A stretch of 64,000 bases of DNA from Ruminococcus sp. AF41-9 (GCF_003477525.1 NZ_QUDO01000004.1:89517-153516), one strand, 5' to 3'. Counted from the stretch's first letter, positions 54,773 through 63,755 are shown. Numbers and translations are program-made. The notes: generated by a model not told the origin, from the sequence alone.

Positions 54773-56170
54773 GTGCATAATACACAGGAAAGTAAAGTAC
54801 AGTTAGAATATATCAGTAAATGTACGGAAATGATCAAAGACAAATATGACAGCCAGCCGGCATTTTATATCCAGAATGCGGGATGCCAGATGAATTCTCT
54901 GCAGACAGAGACAGTTGCCGGGATTGTGAAGAGAATTGGATATAAAGAGGTATTGAAAGAAGAGGAAGCAGATGTAGTGATTTATAATACCTGTACGGTT
55001 CGTGAGAATGCGAATCTGAAGATTTACGGGCATCTGGGACATTTAAAGAGCATCAAGAAGAAAAAACCGGAAATGAAGATCGTCTTATTCGGATGCATGA
55101 TGCAGGAACCGGAAGTAATTGAGAAAATTCACAAAGACTATTCTTTTGTGGATCTGGTATTCGGTACTCATAACTTCCATAAATTCCCGGAACTTTTTTA
55201 CAGAAGCTTAAATACAGAAGGCCAGATCATTGATGTGTGGAAAGAGTCTGATGAAATCGTGGAGGGAATGCCGGCAGACCGTAAGTATTCCTTTAAGACA
55301 GGTGTCAATATTATGTTTGGCTGCAATAACTTCTGCAGCTATTGTATCGTCCCATATGTCAGAGGACGCGAAAAAAGCCGTGAACCGGAGGCAATCGTGG
55401 AAGAAATCAGAGAACTGGTGGCAGACGGTGTGACAGAAGTCATGCTTCTGGGACAGAACGTAAACTCTTACGGAAAGACTCTGGAGCATCCGGTGACTTT
55501 TGCGCAGCTTCTGAAGCAGGTAGAAGCGATTGAGGGACTGAAGAGAATCCGTTTTATGACTTCTCATCCGAAGGATTTATCGGATGAGCTGATCGAGACT
55601 ATGGCGGAAAGTAAGAAAATCTGTCATCATCTTCACCTTCCGATGCAGTCCGGAAGCAGCCGGATTTTAAAGATCATGAACCGCCGCTATGACAAAGAAA
55701 AATATCTGGAGCTGGTGAGCAAGATCCGCAAAGCAATCCCGGATATTTCCCTGACAACGGATATTATTGTAGGATTTCCGGGAGAAACAGAAGAAGATTT
55801 CCAGGATACACTGGATGTTGTAGACCAGTGCTGCTTTGACTCCGCATTTACCTTTATCTATTCCAAGAGAAGCGGAACTCCGGCTGCGAAAATGGAAAAT
55901 CAGGTACCGGAAGAGGTTGTGAAAGATCGTTTTGACCGCCTTCTTTCACTGGTACAGGAGAAAGGAAGAAAAGAATCTTCCCGTTTCGAGGGAACCGTAC
56001 AGGAGATTCTGGTAGAGGAAGAAAGTAAGGAAAAAGGAATCTTCACAGGAAGAACAGAGTATAACCTTCTGGTTCATTTCCCGGGATGCAAAGATCTCAT
56101 CGGAAAATATGTGAAAGTAAAACTGGATACCTGCAAAGGATTCTATTATTTCGGAAGTCTGGTAGACTAA
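54773..56170 (+). CDS. miaB: tRNA-2-methylthio-N6-dimethylallyladenosine synthase MiaB
   Basis: A 465-aa radical-SAM methylthiotransferase modifying A37 of tRNAs. Domains in order: UPF0004 with cluster cysteines (AGCQMNSLQTET; YNTCTVRENA; FGCMMQEPE), radical SAM core with CSYC preceded by GCNNF (about residue 185), and a C-terminal TRAM domain (FEGTVQEILVEEES). The start is a GTG at 54773, 8 bases after agagga; a downstream ATG (MIKDKYD) is possible but would shorten the N terminus. Confidence 0.95.
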   Translation: MHNTQESKVQLEYISKCTEMIKDKYDSQPAFYIQNAGCQMNSLQTETVAGIVKRIGYKEVLKEEEADVVIYNTCTVRENANLKIYGHLGHLKSIKKKKPEMKIVLFGCMMQEPEVIEKIHKDYSFVDLVFGTHNFHKFPELFYRSLNTEGQIIDVWKESDEIVEGMPADRKYSFKTGVNIMFGCNNFCSYCIVPYVRGREKSREPEAIVEEIRELVADGVTEVMLLGQNVNSYGKTLEHPVTFAQLLKQVEAIEGLKRIRFMTSHPKDLSDELIETMAESKKICHHLHLPMQSGSSRILKIMNRRYDKEKYLELVSKIRKAIPDISLTTDIIVGFPGETEEDFQDTLDVVDQCCFDSAFTFIYSKRSGTPAAKMENQVPEEVVKDRFDRLLSLVQEKGRKESSRFEGTVQEILVEEESKEKGIFTGRTEYNLLVHFPGCKDLIGKYVKVKLDTCKGFYYFGSLVD

Positions 56171-56221
56171 AGAGAATACTGGCGGGATCAAAGAAGAGAC
56201 CGGCAGAGGGGTGGAGAGAAA

Positions 56222-57576
56222 ATGAAACAAAATAAGTACGAAATAGATATGTGCAACGGAACCATCATGGACAAACTGATTTCGTTTTCGCTGCCTTTAA
56301 TGCTGTCCGGCATTTTACAGCTTATGTTTAATGCTGTGGATATTGTTGTGGTAGGAAGATTCAGCGGCAGTCAGGCTCTGGCAGCCGTTGGCTCTACCAC
56401 TGCACTGATCAATGTGTTTACCAATCTGTTTATCGGGATTTCTCTAGGAGCCAATGTGCTGGCAGCACGTTTCTTCGCAGCAGGAAAGGACAGAGAAATG
56501 TCAGAGACGGTTCATACATCGATCACGCTTGCTCTGATCAGCGGGGTGATCATGGCATTTGTGGGTTTATTTTTCTCCAGGGGAGCATTGGAACTGATGG
56601 CAACGCCTTCGGATGTCATTGACCAGTCAGCCCTGTATATGAAGATTTATTTTCTGGGAATGCCGTTTTTCATGTTGTACAATTATGGTGCGGCGATTCT
56701 GAGGCTGTCGGGGATACGAAACGTCCTTTGATCTTCCTGATCATATCCGGCAGTGTCAATGCGGTTCTGAATATGATCCTGGTCATTGTATTTCACCTGG
56801 ATGTGGCCGGAGTTGCGATTGCGACGGTGATCTCTCAGATGATCTCCTGTATTCTGGTTCTGCGGTGCCTGTACAGGTCAGAGGGCAGTTATCAGTTACG
56901 TTTTTCCAGACTGATGATCAATAAGACTTATCTGAAACAGATTTTTCAGGTAGGTATTCCGGCAGGAATCCAGAGTACGGTGATCAATTTCTCGAATGTA
57001 CTTCTTCAGTCATCCGTTAATTCCTTCGGTTCGACTGCCATGGCGGGATATACGGCTGCCAACAATATTTTCGGTTTCCTGTATGTCGCGGTCAACTCCG
57101 TGACACAGGCGTGTATGAGTTTTACCAGCCAGAACTATGGTGTCCGGAAATATAAACGTATGGATAAGGTGCTGATCGACTGTATTATCATATCCATGAC
57201 AACTTCCCTTGTGCTTGGATGCAGTGCCTATTTCTTCGGACCGGAGATTCTGAAAATTTATACAAAAGATTCGGAAGTGATCCGCTGCGGAATGGAAATC
57301 CTTGCGTATACCACGGTACCCTATTTCCTGTGTGGAATTATGGATCTGTTTCCGGGCGCTCTGCGCGGAATGGGGCATTCCGGTGTCCCGATGATCCTGT
57401 CGGTGATCGGAACGGTAGGAACCAGAATTGTGTGGATCTTCGGGATTTTCCCATATCACAGATCTCTTTCCATTCTGTTTATTTCCTATCCGGCATCCTG
57501 GATACTGACGATCGTGATGCAGGTGATCTGTTTTTATTTTGTGAGGAGAAAGGTACACAGTGAAATGAGAGAATAA
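56222..57576 (+). CDS. MATE-family multidrug efflux transporter (one-base frameshift)
   Basis: A MATE exporter of about 451 aa when joined, with about twelve helices in two related halves. The first half (FSLPLMLSGILQLMFNAVD; GRFSGSQALAAVGSTT) ends at a TGA at 56729-56731; the second continues from RPLIFLIISGSVNAVLNM. One extra G at 56703-56704 changes LRLSGIRNVL into LRAVGDTKRPL and joins the two. It exports drugs or metabolites using Na+ or H+; the substrate is unknown. It follows miaB by 51 bases and may be co-transcribed. Confidence 0.88.
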
Positions 57577-57674
57577 TCTCAGAGTCGAAAAATGTTCCTC
57601 TCTGAGGTGGTATTTCAACATACATAAAATGATAGAGCTTTTACAGCAACGCTGCCGCATTTGCGGGTAACAGC

Positions 57675-57695
57675 AGAGCTGTGGAGGCTCTTTTT
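57675..57695 (+). terminator. Weak intrinsic terminator after the MATE gene
   Basis: AGAGC (57675-57679) pairs with GCTCT (57687-57691) before a TTTTT run; short stem, so moderate support. Confidence 0.5.
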
Positions 57696-57727
57696 ATTTA
57701 ACCAAATCAAGTAAGTCCCCTACTTCA

Positions 57728-57747
57728 ATTGCGAATATCCGCTTGAC
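57728..57747. repeat. Dispersed palindromic element, copy 2
   Basis: ATTGCGAATATCCGCTTGAC matches ATTGCGGATATCCGCCTGAC at 43471-43490 in 18 of 20 bases. Both copies are intergenic. The core GCGGATATCCGC of copy 1 is a perfect palindrome. Confidence 0.55.
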
Positions 57748-57795
57748 TCCGGACAGGAAGAAATCTGTTTTGGTATGAAAATGTGAAAAATACTA

Positions 57796-57824
57796 TTGAC
57801 AAATACCCCATAAGGGTATATAGT
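57796..57824 (+). promoter_or_regulatory. Copper-controlled promoter of csoR-copA
   Basis: TTGACA (57796-57801), 17-base spacer, TATAGT (57819-57824). The spacer is almost exactly filled by the first CsoR operator. Confidence 0.9.
57803..57819 (+). promoter_or_regulatory. CsoR operator 1
   Basis: ATACCCCATAAGGGTAT, the ATACCCC/GGGTAT inverted repeat bound by CsoR-type copper repressors, lies between the -35 and -10 boxes. Confidence 0.9.
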
Positions 57825-57840
57825 GATCCATGTAAAGAGG

Positions 57841-57857
57841 ATACCCCATGAGGGTAT
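57841..57857 (+). promoter_or_regulatory. CsoR operator 2
   Basis: ATACCCCATGAGGGTAT, identical to operator 1 except for one central base, 38 bases downstream and past the likely transcript start. Confidence 0.88.
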
Positions 57858-57911
57858 TTAAAATAAACGAGAAAATAAAAACTGTCATATTGTACAGAAG
57901 AAAGGAGCATA

Positions 57912-58232
57912 ATGATGGCAGATACTACAGAGAAAAAAGCCTGTTCCTGTTGTGGAAAACATACAGATCGTTCTGAGGAAGAACGAAGAAAACTGATCAA
58001 CCGTCTGAAACGTGTGGAAGGGCAGATCCGTGGGATCATAGGAATGCTGGAGAATGATGCTTACTGTAATGATATTCTGATTCAGTCTGCGGCAGTAAAT
58101 GCAGCGGTAAATTCGTTCAATAAAGAACTGCTTGCCAATCATATCCGGACCTGTGTTGCGAGAGATATCCGCGAAGGTAAGGATGAAACAATTGATGAGC
58201 TGGTCACCACATTACAGAAACTGATGAAATAA
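57912..58232 (+). CDS. csoR: Copper-sensing repressor CsoR
   Basis: A 106-aa DUF156/CsoR-family four-helix repressor. The copper ligands are in place: Cys52 (DAYCND), His77 and Cys81 (ANHIRTC), with the same spacing (25 and 4) as Cys36/His61/Cys65 of the Mycobacterium protein. The N-terminal tail carries extra cysteines (CSCCGKH) that may bind metal. Cu(I) binding releases the twin operators upstream and induces copA. The start is one of two adjacent ATGs (57912 or 57915) after aaagga. Confidence 0.94.
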   Translation: MMADTTEKKACSCCGKHTDRSEEERRKLINRLKRVEGQIRGIIGMLENDAYCNDILIQSAAVNAAVNSFNKELLANHIRTCVARDIREGKDETIDELVTTLQKLMK

Positions 58233-58288
58233 AAGTCTGTATTAAAAAACATCAGAGGCAACATTACTTTTCAGGGAGGAATGAGAAA

Positions 58289-60901
58289 ATGGAACAATAC
58301 AATGTAACCGGAATGAGCTGTGCAGCCTGCAGCAGCAGGGTGGAAAAAGCAGTTTCCAAAGTTCCTGGTGTCACATCCTGTTCAGTCAGCCTGCTGACCA
58401 ATTCCATGGGTGTGGAAGGAACGGCAACCTCCGGTGAGATTATCAAAGCAGTACAGGATGCCGGATATGGAGCATCCTTAAAAGGAGCAGCAGGGGTGCA
58501 GGCTTCTGCTTCCGCAGCGGAGGAAGCACTGGAAGATCACGAAACACCGGTGCTGAAAAGACGACTGATCGCATCTGTAGGTTTTTTGCTGGTACTGATG
58601 TACTTTTCCATGGGACATATGATGTGGGGCTGGCCGCTTCCGGCATGGTTCGACGGTAATCATGTAGCCATGGGCCTGGCACAGCTTCTGCTTGCAGGAA
58701 TCGTCATGGTGATCAACCAGAAATTCTTTATCAGCGGATTTAAGAGCCTGTGGCATCGTGCACCGAATATGGATACACTGGTAGCACTTGGTTCCATGGC
58801 ATCTTTTGTCTGGAGTGTCTATGCACTCTTTGCCATGACAAGAGCTCAGGTGGACGGAGATTCCGCAGCAGTCATGAACTATATGATGGAATTTTACTTT
58901 GAATCTGCTGCCATGATCCTGACACTGATCACTGTGGGAAAAATGCTGGAAGCCCGTTCAAAGGGAAAAACCACAGATGCACTGAAGGAACTTATGAAAC
59001 TGGCACCTAAAACCGCGGTGGTAGTCCGTGACGGACAGGAAGTGACAGTACCTGTGGAGCAGGTAAAAAAAGGTGATGTTTTCGTGGTACGTCCTGGTGA
59101 AAACATTCCTGTAGACGGTGTGGTTCTGGAAGGAACCAGTGCAGTAAATGAAGCTGCGCTCACCGGAGAAAGCATCCCGGTCGATAAAAATCCGGGAGAT
59201 GCGGTATCCGCAGCAACCGTAAACCAGTCCGGATTTATCCGCTGTGAGGCAACCCGTGTAGGAGAAGATACCACCCTTTCACAGATCATCAAAATGGTCA
59301 GTGATGCAGCAGCGACCAAGGCACCGATCGCAAAGATCGCAGACCGTGTTTCCGGAGTATTTGTACCGGCGGTTATCAGCATTGCAGTCATTACCACGAT
59401 CATCTGGCTTCTTGTGGGAAAACCGTTTGGATTTGCACTGGCAAGAGGAATTTCTGTTCTGGTCATCAGCTGTCCGTGTGCACTGGGACTTGCCACACCG
59501 GTTGCCATCATGGTAGGAAACGGTATGGGTGCGAAGAATGGAATCTTGTTCAAAACAGCCGTTTCTCTGGAAGAGGCAGGAAAAATCCAGATCGTAGCAC
59601 TGGATAAAACAGGAACGATCACCAAAGGAGAACCACAGGTAACAGACTTCGTACCGGCAGATGGAATTTCAGAAACAGAACTGTTAAGTTATGCCGGTGT
59701 ACTGGAACAGAAAAGTGAGCATCCACTGGCAAAAGCAATCCTTGCAAATGCAGGAGAGCGTAACATGGAGATTCCGGAAGTTACAGAATTTCAGGCGCTT
59801 CCGGGAAATGGCCTTACCGCAGTTTTAAACGGAGAGACTTTGACCGGCGGAAGCATGAAATTTATCAGCAGCCGTGCTGCAGTTTCAGAGAAACTGAAAA
59901 AACAGGCTGAAAAACTGGCAGAAGAAGGCAAGACACCGCTTCTCTTTGCAAAAAATGACAAATTACTGGGAATGATCGCAGTGGCAGACGTGATCAAGGA
60001 AGACAGTCCTCAGGCTGTCCGCGAACTTCAGAACATGGGAATCCGTGTGGTAATGCTTACCGGTGACAACGAACGGACTGCAAAGGCAATCGGTGCACAG
60101 GCAGGTGTGGATGAAGTAATTGCGGGCGTTCTTCCGGATGGTAAGGAAAGCGTGATCCGCGCTCTGAAAGAAAAGGGCAAAGTAGCCATGGTAGGCGATG
60201 GAATCAACGATGCACCGGCACTGACCAGAGCTGATATCGGAATCGCAATCGGTGCGGGAACTGACGTTGCGATTGATGCGGCAGATGTTGTATTGATGAA
60301 AAGCCAGCTCAGTGATGTACCAGCGGCTATCCGCCTCAGCAGAGCTGCTTTAAGAAATATCCACGAAAATCTTTTCTGGGCATTTTTCTACAATGTAATC
60401 GGAATACCACTTGCAGCAGGCGTATGGATTCCAATCTTCGGATGGACATTAAATCCGATGTTCGGTGCAGCAGCCATGAGCCTTTCCAGTTTCTGCGTAG
60501 TGACCAATGCGCTGAGACTGAATCTGTTTAAGGTACATGATGCATCAAAGGACAAAAAGATCAAAAATGAAATCTCAGAGCTTCATGCAGGAAATGAAAT
60601 TCATGAAAATGGAAGTTGTGAAAACGAAATTCATGATCGTAAAGATCAGGAAAATATAAAAGAAAACAAGGAGAATAACAACATGACAACAATCACAGTA
60701 AATGTAACAGGAATGATGTGCGGACATTGCGAGGCACACGTAAACAAGGCAGTGAAAGAAGCGTTTGGAGTAGAGGATGTGGTTTCCTCCCATGAAAAAG
60801 GAACGACTGTAATCCAGGCACCACAGAAACTGGATGAGGACAAGATCCGCGAAGTGATCAAAGAAGCAGGTTATGAAGTAACAGGCATTACACAGGAATA
60901 A
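58289..60901 (+). CDS. copA: Copper-exporting P-type ATPase with C-terminal CopZ-like domain
   Basis: An 870-aa P1B-type Cu(I) exporter. An N-terminal heavy-metal domain ([11 protein letters not shown], Cys11/Cys14) is followed by eight membrane helices with the CPC ion site (SCPCALG, near residue 395), the phosphorylated Asp in DKTGTITKG (near 439), HPLA and [10 protein letters not shown]. After the last helix comes a Lys/Glu/Asn-rich linker and a second heavy-metal domain ([11 protein letters not shown], Cys811/Cys814), an unusual C-terminal position. An internal ribosome binding site precedes that domain (see the nested copZ entry). Repressed by CsoR. A gggagg site precedes the ATG. Confidence 0.95.
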   Translation: MEQYNVTGMSCAACSSRVEKAVSKVPGVTSCSVSLLTNSMGVEGTATSGEIIKAVQDAGYGASLKGAAGVQASASAAEEALEDHETPVLKRRLIASVGFLLVLMYFSMGHMMWGWPLPAWFDGNHVAMGLAQLLLAGIVMVINQKFFISGFKSLWHRAPNMDTLVALGSMASFVWSVYALFAMTRAQVDGDSAAVMNYMMEFYFESAAMILTLITVGKMLEARSKGKTTDALKELMKLAPKTAVVVRDGQEVTVPVEQVKKGDVFVVRPGENIPVDGVVLEGTSAVNEAALTGESIPVDKNPGDAVSAATVNQSGFIRCEATRVGEDTTLSQIIKMVSDAAATKAPIAKIADRVSGVFVPAVISIAVITTIIWLLVGKPFGFALARGISVLVISCPCALGLATPVAIMVGNGMGAKNGILFKTAVSLEEAGKIQIVALDKTGTITKGEPQVTDFVPADGISETELLSYAGVLEQKSEHPLAKAILANAGERNMEIPEVTEFQALPGNGLTAVLNGETLTGGSMKFISSRAAVSEKLKKQAEKLAEEGKTPLLFAKNDKLLGMIAVADVIKEDSPQAVRELQNMGIRVVMLTGDNERTAKAIGAQAGVDEVIAGVLPDGKESVIRALKEKGKVAMVGDGINDAPALTRADIGIAIGAGTDVAIDAADVVLMKSQLSDVPAAIRLSRAALRNIHENLFWAFFYNVIGIPLAAGVWIPIFGWTLNPMFGAAAMSLSSFCVVTNALRLNLFKVHDASKDKKIKNEISELHAGNEIHENGSCENEIHDRKDQENIKENKENNNMTTITVNVTGMMCGHCEAHVNKAVKEAFGVEDVVSSHEKGTTVIQAPQKLDEDKIREVIKEAGYEVTGITQE
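60683..60901 (+). CDS. copZ: Nested copZ: copper chaperone start inside copA
   Basis: An ATG at 60683 lies 9 bases after a strong AAGGAG (60668-60673) inside the copA frame. Translation from it would give a free 72-aa CopZ-type chaperone ([14 protein letters not shown] ... [12 protein letters not shown]) of standard length, ending at the copA stop. Thus the same DNA may give both the CopA tail and a soluble chaperone. The linker before it (residues about 755-798) is low-complexity and would be a natural former intergenic region. Whether both products form is inference. Confidence 0.6.
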   Translation: MTTITVNVTGMMCGHCEAHVNKAVKEAFGVEDVVSSHEKGTTVIQAPQKLDEDKIREVIKEAGYEVTGITQE

Positions 60902-61081
60902 GAAAAAGTTGATCTGTTTGCCGCATCTGCACCGGGAGAATTTGAACTGATCATGATGGATATCATGATGCCGGTCATGGACGGACTGGAAGCGACTGCG
61001 GCGATCCGCGCCATGAACGAGCATCTTTCCAAACCCCTGGATTCAGAAGCAGTTAAAGCTGCAATCCTGAGAAATATATAA
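60902..61081 (+). pseudogene. Receiver-domain remnant with internal deletion
   Basis: Directly after the copA stop and in the same frame, 59 codons read like a response-regulator receiver: FELIMMDIMMPVMDGLEAT around the phosphoacceptor Asp, then AAIRAM joined straight to NEHLSKPLDSEA. In intact receivers about 30-35 residues lie between these blocks, so there is an internal deletion. No ATG or ribosome binding site starts it. It is most like the receiver of a hybrid sensor kinase and overlaps the end of the convergent ydjM-like gene. Confidence 0.8.
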
Positions 61082-61694
61082 GAGGGAGATGATAGATTTC
61101 CGAGAGGTGAAAGGCGATACAGCCAATCGTAACCAGAATACCGATCCGGAACATCAGACGGTTTACGGTTCCCTTGGAAGAACACAGACCAAGCTGAAAG
61201 CCTTTTCTGAAAGGAAACAGCAGGCGCTCTCCCTTTTTGTTCAGGACATCGATTGCCAGATGAGAAAGAAAGGCAATTCCGAAATAAGGTGCCAGCAATG
61301 GCAGAAATACAGCCACACAGCCAGTCAGCATTCCACACGCAAGAAAGGAGTGCATAAAGGACCTGTGTGGCTGTTCTTTTCCAATCGCGCAGATAACGAA
61401 AAAAGCAGCGACAGAAGGTGCGGTCTGACGGATACTGGTATAATTGAGCAGTCTCTGCCAGATTCCCAGATGCCACACAGAATCCATAAGAATGATGGCG
61501 ATCAATGTAAAAACCGTAAATCCGATGATTTTGTCTGCCTCCTTGTGAGAATCGGAAGTTCCGATATCAATATCACTGATCACAGAGCCGATCATGGCAG
61601 CTCCGGTGCCAAGGATCAGTTCTGTGATATTTTGTGGCTGCATGATGAGTAAACCGGCAGCAGTACCTACAGCCATATGTGTCTTTCCTAACAT
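61053..61694 (-). CDS. Membrane-bound metal-dependent hydrolase, YdjM/DUF457 family
   Basis: A 213-aa integral membrane protein. It has the family His/Asp set: GKTHMAVG at the N terminus, SDIDIGTSDSH, HRSFMHS and HLAIDVLN, spread among four to five helices. LexA-regulated YdjM in E. coli is the best known relative; the reaction is not established, though a lipid or phosphoester hydrolase is suggested by fold. Its ATG overlaps the stop of the diguanylate cyclase gene by seven bases, so it is translationally coupled as the last gene of the minus-strand operon. Confidence 0.85.
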   Translation of the reverse strand: MLGKTHMAVGTAAGLLIMQPQNITELILGTGAAMIGSVISDIDIGTSDSHKEADKIIGFTVFTLIAIILMDSVWHLGIWQRLLNYTSIRQTAPSVAAFFVICAIGKEQPHRSFMHSFLACGMLTGCVAVFLPLLAPYFGIAFLSHLAIDVLNKKGERLLFPFRKGFQLGLCSSKGTVNRLMFRIGILVTIGCIAFHLSEIYHLPLIYFSGLQL

Positions 61695-62950
61695 TCGTTT
61701 TCTCCAGAGTTTTTATGTATTTTCTGATAGTGGGACCGTTTTTGCAGATACATCAGAATATCTGCTTTCTGAATGATATCGTTCACCTGAATATTTTCCG
61801 GGTGATCTTCCGGGATTTCCACGATTCCGTAGCTGAAACTTTTTTCGTATTCGCGGGATTTGTCTCCGGTAAATGAGGAAAGAATCTGCTGCATTTTCTG
61901 TTCTGCCATTGCTTTTGGGCATTTTTTCAGAATAATACAGAATTCATCCCCGCCCAGACGGGCAAAAATGTCCTCTTTTCGGATAGAACGCTTTACAATA
62001 TCTGCAAAAAGGGTCAGATACCAGTCGCCCTCCAGATGTCCATATTCATCGTTGATATATTTCAGATGATCCAGGTCACAGTAGCAGAATACAAGTTTCT
62101 CATTTGATGATAACAGTTCGTTCGCTTTTTCCTGAAAGAAATAGCGGTTTCCGAGTTTGGTAAGTTTATCCTGATATGCCTCTGCCTTAAGAAGTTTTTC
62201 ACGCTTTTTCTCATTGGTGATTTCGTGGATGATATGTGTATAGGCACTTTCTCCCTGCCATTTCATACGGCCGGATGTGACTTTGTAGAAACGGTGGGAG
62301 GAATCTTCAGCCTCCCAGTTCCATTCGTAAGAATCCTCCACTGAAAAATACTGCCCGGAATGGGATTTGGTCTGTTCCACACAAAGTTTATGAATTTCAT
62401 AATTCTGTATGGCAGAGTCATCCTTCTGGCTGCAGTATAAGACAGTCAGGTCGTGGGCGCGCAGCACCAGAATATCTTCTTTGCTTCTGTTGATGAGTTC
62501 CATTAATAACTGGCTGTAGCTCTCCATCATACTGGCATGTTTTTTCTGTATTTCAGCTTCTCGTTTCAGGGAATCTTCTCGTTCCCGAAGCTGGCGGGTC
62601 ATTGTGTTAAAGGCTTCAGAAAATTCTCCCAGATAAGAAACCGTCTGAGAGTAGTCACCCTTGGCAACCTGCTTGGCCTGCCAGGTCAGATGATTTAAAT
62701 TTGCATGAATATTCTTCAGGTTTGAACACAGGAAGTTATCTCTGGGAGGAATGAAACCGGAGAGAACGCCTGTTGACAGCTCTGCGGAATATTCCTTCAT
62801 TTCCTGAACTGATTTTTCCAGATACTGCAGTCCCATCCCAAGCTTCTGATACGGTTCATCCAGACTGCTGATATCCAGCGGCTGAACAGAAGGGTCATAG
62901 AGGATGCTTTTCAGATACTGGAAAAGCAGTTCACAGTTTTTGTCTTCCAT
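61688..62950 (-). CDS. Diguanylate cyclase (HAMP-like, PAS-like, GGDEF)
   Basis: A 420-aa cytoplasmic protein without membrane helices. An N-terminal helical region and a HAMP-like segment (AKQVAKGDYSQTVSYLGEF, about 92-110) lead through a coiled coil (120-150) to a PAS-like domain (about 160-245) and a GGDEF domain. The active-site GGDEF is intact at 333-337, the metal Asp lies in CDLDHL, and an inhibitory I-site RKED (324-327) stands five residues before GGDEF. It should make c-di-GMP with product feedback. It lies 54 bases downstream of the V4R gene and overlaps the ydjM-like gene. Confidence 0.92.
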   Translation of the reverse strand: MEDKNCELLFQYLKSILYDPSVQPLDISSLDEPYQKLGMGLQYLEKSVQEMKEYSAELSTGVLSGFIPPRDNFLCSNLKNIHANLNHLTWQAKQVAKGDYSQTVSYLGEFSEAFNTMTRQLREREDSLKREAEIQKKHASMMESYSQLLMELINRSKEDILVLRAHDLTVLYCSQKDDSAIQNYEIHKLCVEQTKSHSGQYFSVEDSYEWNWEAEDSSHRFYKVTSGRMKWQGESAYTHIIHEITNEKKREKLLKAEAYQDKLTKLGNRYFFQEKANELLSSNEKLVFCYCDLDHLKYINDEYGHLEGDWYLTLFADIVKRSIRKEDIFARLGGDEFCIILKKCPKAMAEQKMQQILSSFTGDKSREYEKSFSYGIVEIPEDHPENIQVNDIIQKADILMYLQKRSHYQKIHKNSGENEC

Positions 62951-63004
62951 TTAATTTTTTATTTTCCTTAAATTTTTGATTCTTTTACTTTCGTTTTTTA
63001 CAGG

Positions 63005-63550
63005 TTATTTCTGATCCTCGTCCACATCTGCATGGAAACGGCATACTCTGTCGCCGGTAGCCCAGCAGTCCATCTCGATCGCGGTATAAGGCTTTCCGGA
63101 ATAGGTGGAAAGAATACCTGCGATAAATCCTTCATCGTAGTTGCAGACGGTTTCTCCCAGAACAGGGAGGCCGGAGCAGTCAGCATCCTCGGCAACCGTC
63201 AGGATGATCTTTCCGCTTTCCTCGTCTATGTGCTCAATTCTGAGAACACCGATCTTTAAATCCTGCATCTTTTTCTGCAGCTCACTGACGAACTGATCCA
63301 GAGGCTGGTCCAGATTCAACATTTTTCTGGCAAAATATTCTCCGGCCTCCCGGCCTGCACAGCGGAAGATATCCACCTGTGTCTCTTTCCCGAAACGTCT
63401 GGTCAGTTCTCCTTTCAGGGAAAATTCCAGAAGTCTGTATACCAGAACCGGAAGTTCGGCACCCAGATTCTCGCGGCTGCTTTGGTCGTATTTTAAGTAT
63501 TCCTCAAGGGTTAATGCTTTTTTGTCGTCTTTAAAAAATATATTTTCTAT
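63005..63550 (-). CDS. V4R-domain protein, candidate ligand sensor; non-standard start
   Basis: A V4R (4-vinyl reductase) domain protein. The zinc-site residues match the MopR/DmpR sensor spacing exactly: Cys, +23 Glu, +26 Cys, +34 Cys (in ETVCNYDEGF and IEMDCWATGDRVCRF; residues 136, 159, 162, 170 of the long form). The first ATG/GTG/TTG-type start in frame is a GTG at 63376, but coding-like sequence (ENIFFKDDKKALTLEEYLKY) continues upstream to an ATA codon at 63550, nine bases after a perfect aaggag. I take 63550 as the start (181 aa). It probably senses a small ligand and acts with the downstream diguanylate cyclase (inference). Confidence 0.75.
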   Translation of the reverse strand: MENIFFKDDKKALTLEEYLKYDQSSRENLGAELPVLVYRLLEFSLKGELTRRFGKETQVDIFRCAGREAGEYFARKMLNLDQPLDQFVSELQKKMQDLKIGVLRIEHIDEESGKIILTVAEDADCSGLPVLGETVCNYDEGFIAGILSTYSGKPYTAIEMDCWATGDRVCRFHADVDEDQK

Positions 63551-63596
63551 TTTTGCTATCTCCTTCCGGTTCTCTTGTGATTTGTCTCTGATTTGT

Positions 63597-63674
63597 CCGT
63601 ATGATGGCTGCCAGCTGCGCCCGGTGCTGTAACTTGTTTCATATACGGAAAAAAGCGGATAGTAAATATCCGCT
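63597..63674 (-). promoter_or_regulatory. Structured 5' leader of the V4R operon with terminator at its tip
   Basis: On the minus strand, about five bases after the predicted transcript start, AGCGGATA (63674-63667) pairs with TATCCGCT (63661-63654) and is followed by six T residues. Next to it CCGTAT and ATACGG (63648-63643 and 63602-63597) close a second stem over an internal CAGC/GCTG. The first element would make a very short terminated RNA unless bypassed. No known riboswitch class recognised. Confidence 0.5.
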
Positions 63675-63685
63675 TCACTGTAAAC

Positions 63686-63714
63686 AGTATACCATTTCCG
63701 GCCGTGACATTCAA
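63686..63714 (-). promoter_or_regulatory. Promoter of the V4R-diguanylate cyclase operon
   Basis: On the minus strand TTGAAT (63714-63709), 17-base spacer ending TGG, TATACT (63691-63686). Confidence 0.75.
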
Positions 63715-63755
63715 TTGAAAACTTTACTTTTTAAGTAAAAAAAAGAAGATTTTGC

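Noticed and set aside
63597..63648. c-di-GMP riboswitch in the leader of the V4R-cyclase operon
   Set aside because: The context is tempting, but the conserved bases of c-di-GMP-I and -II aptamers are absent.
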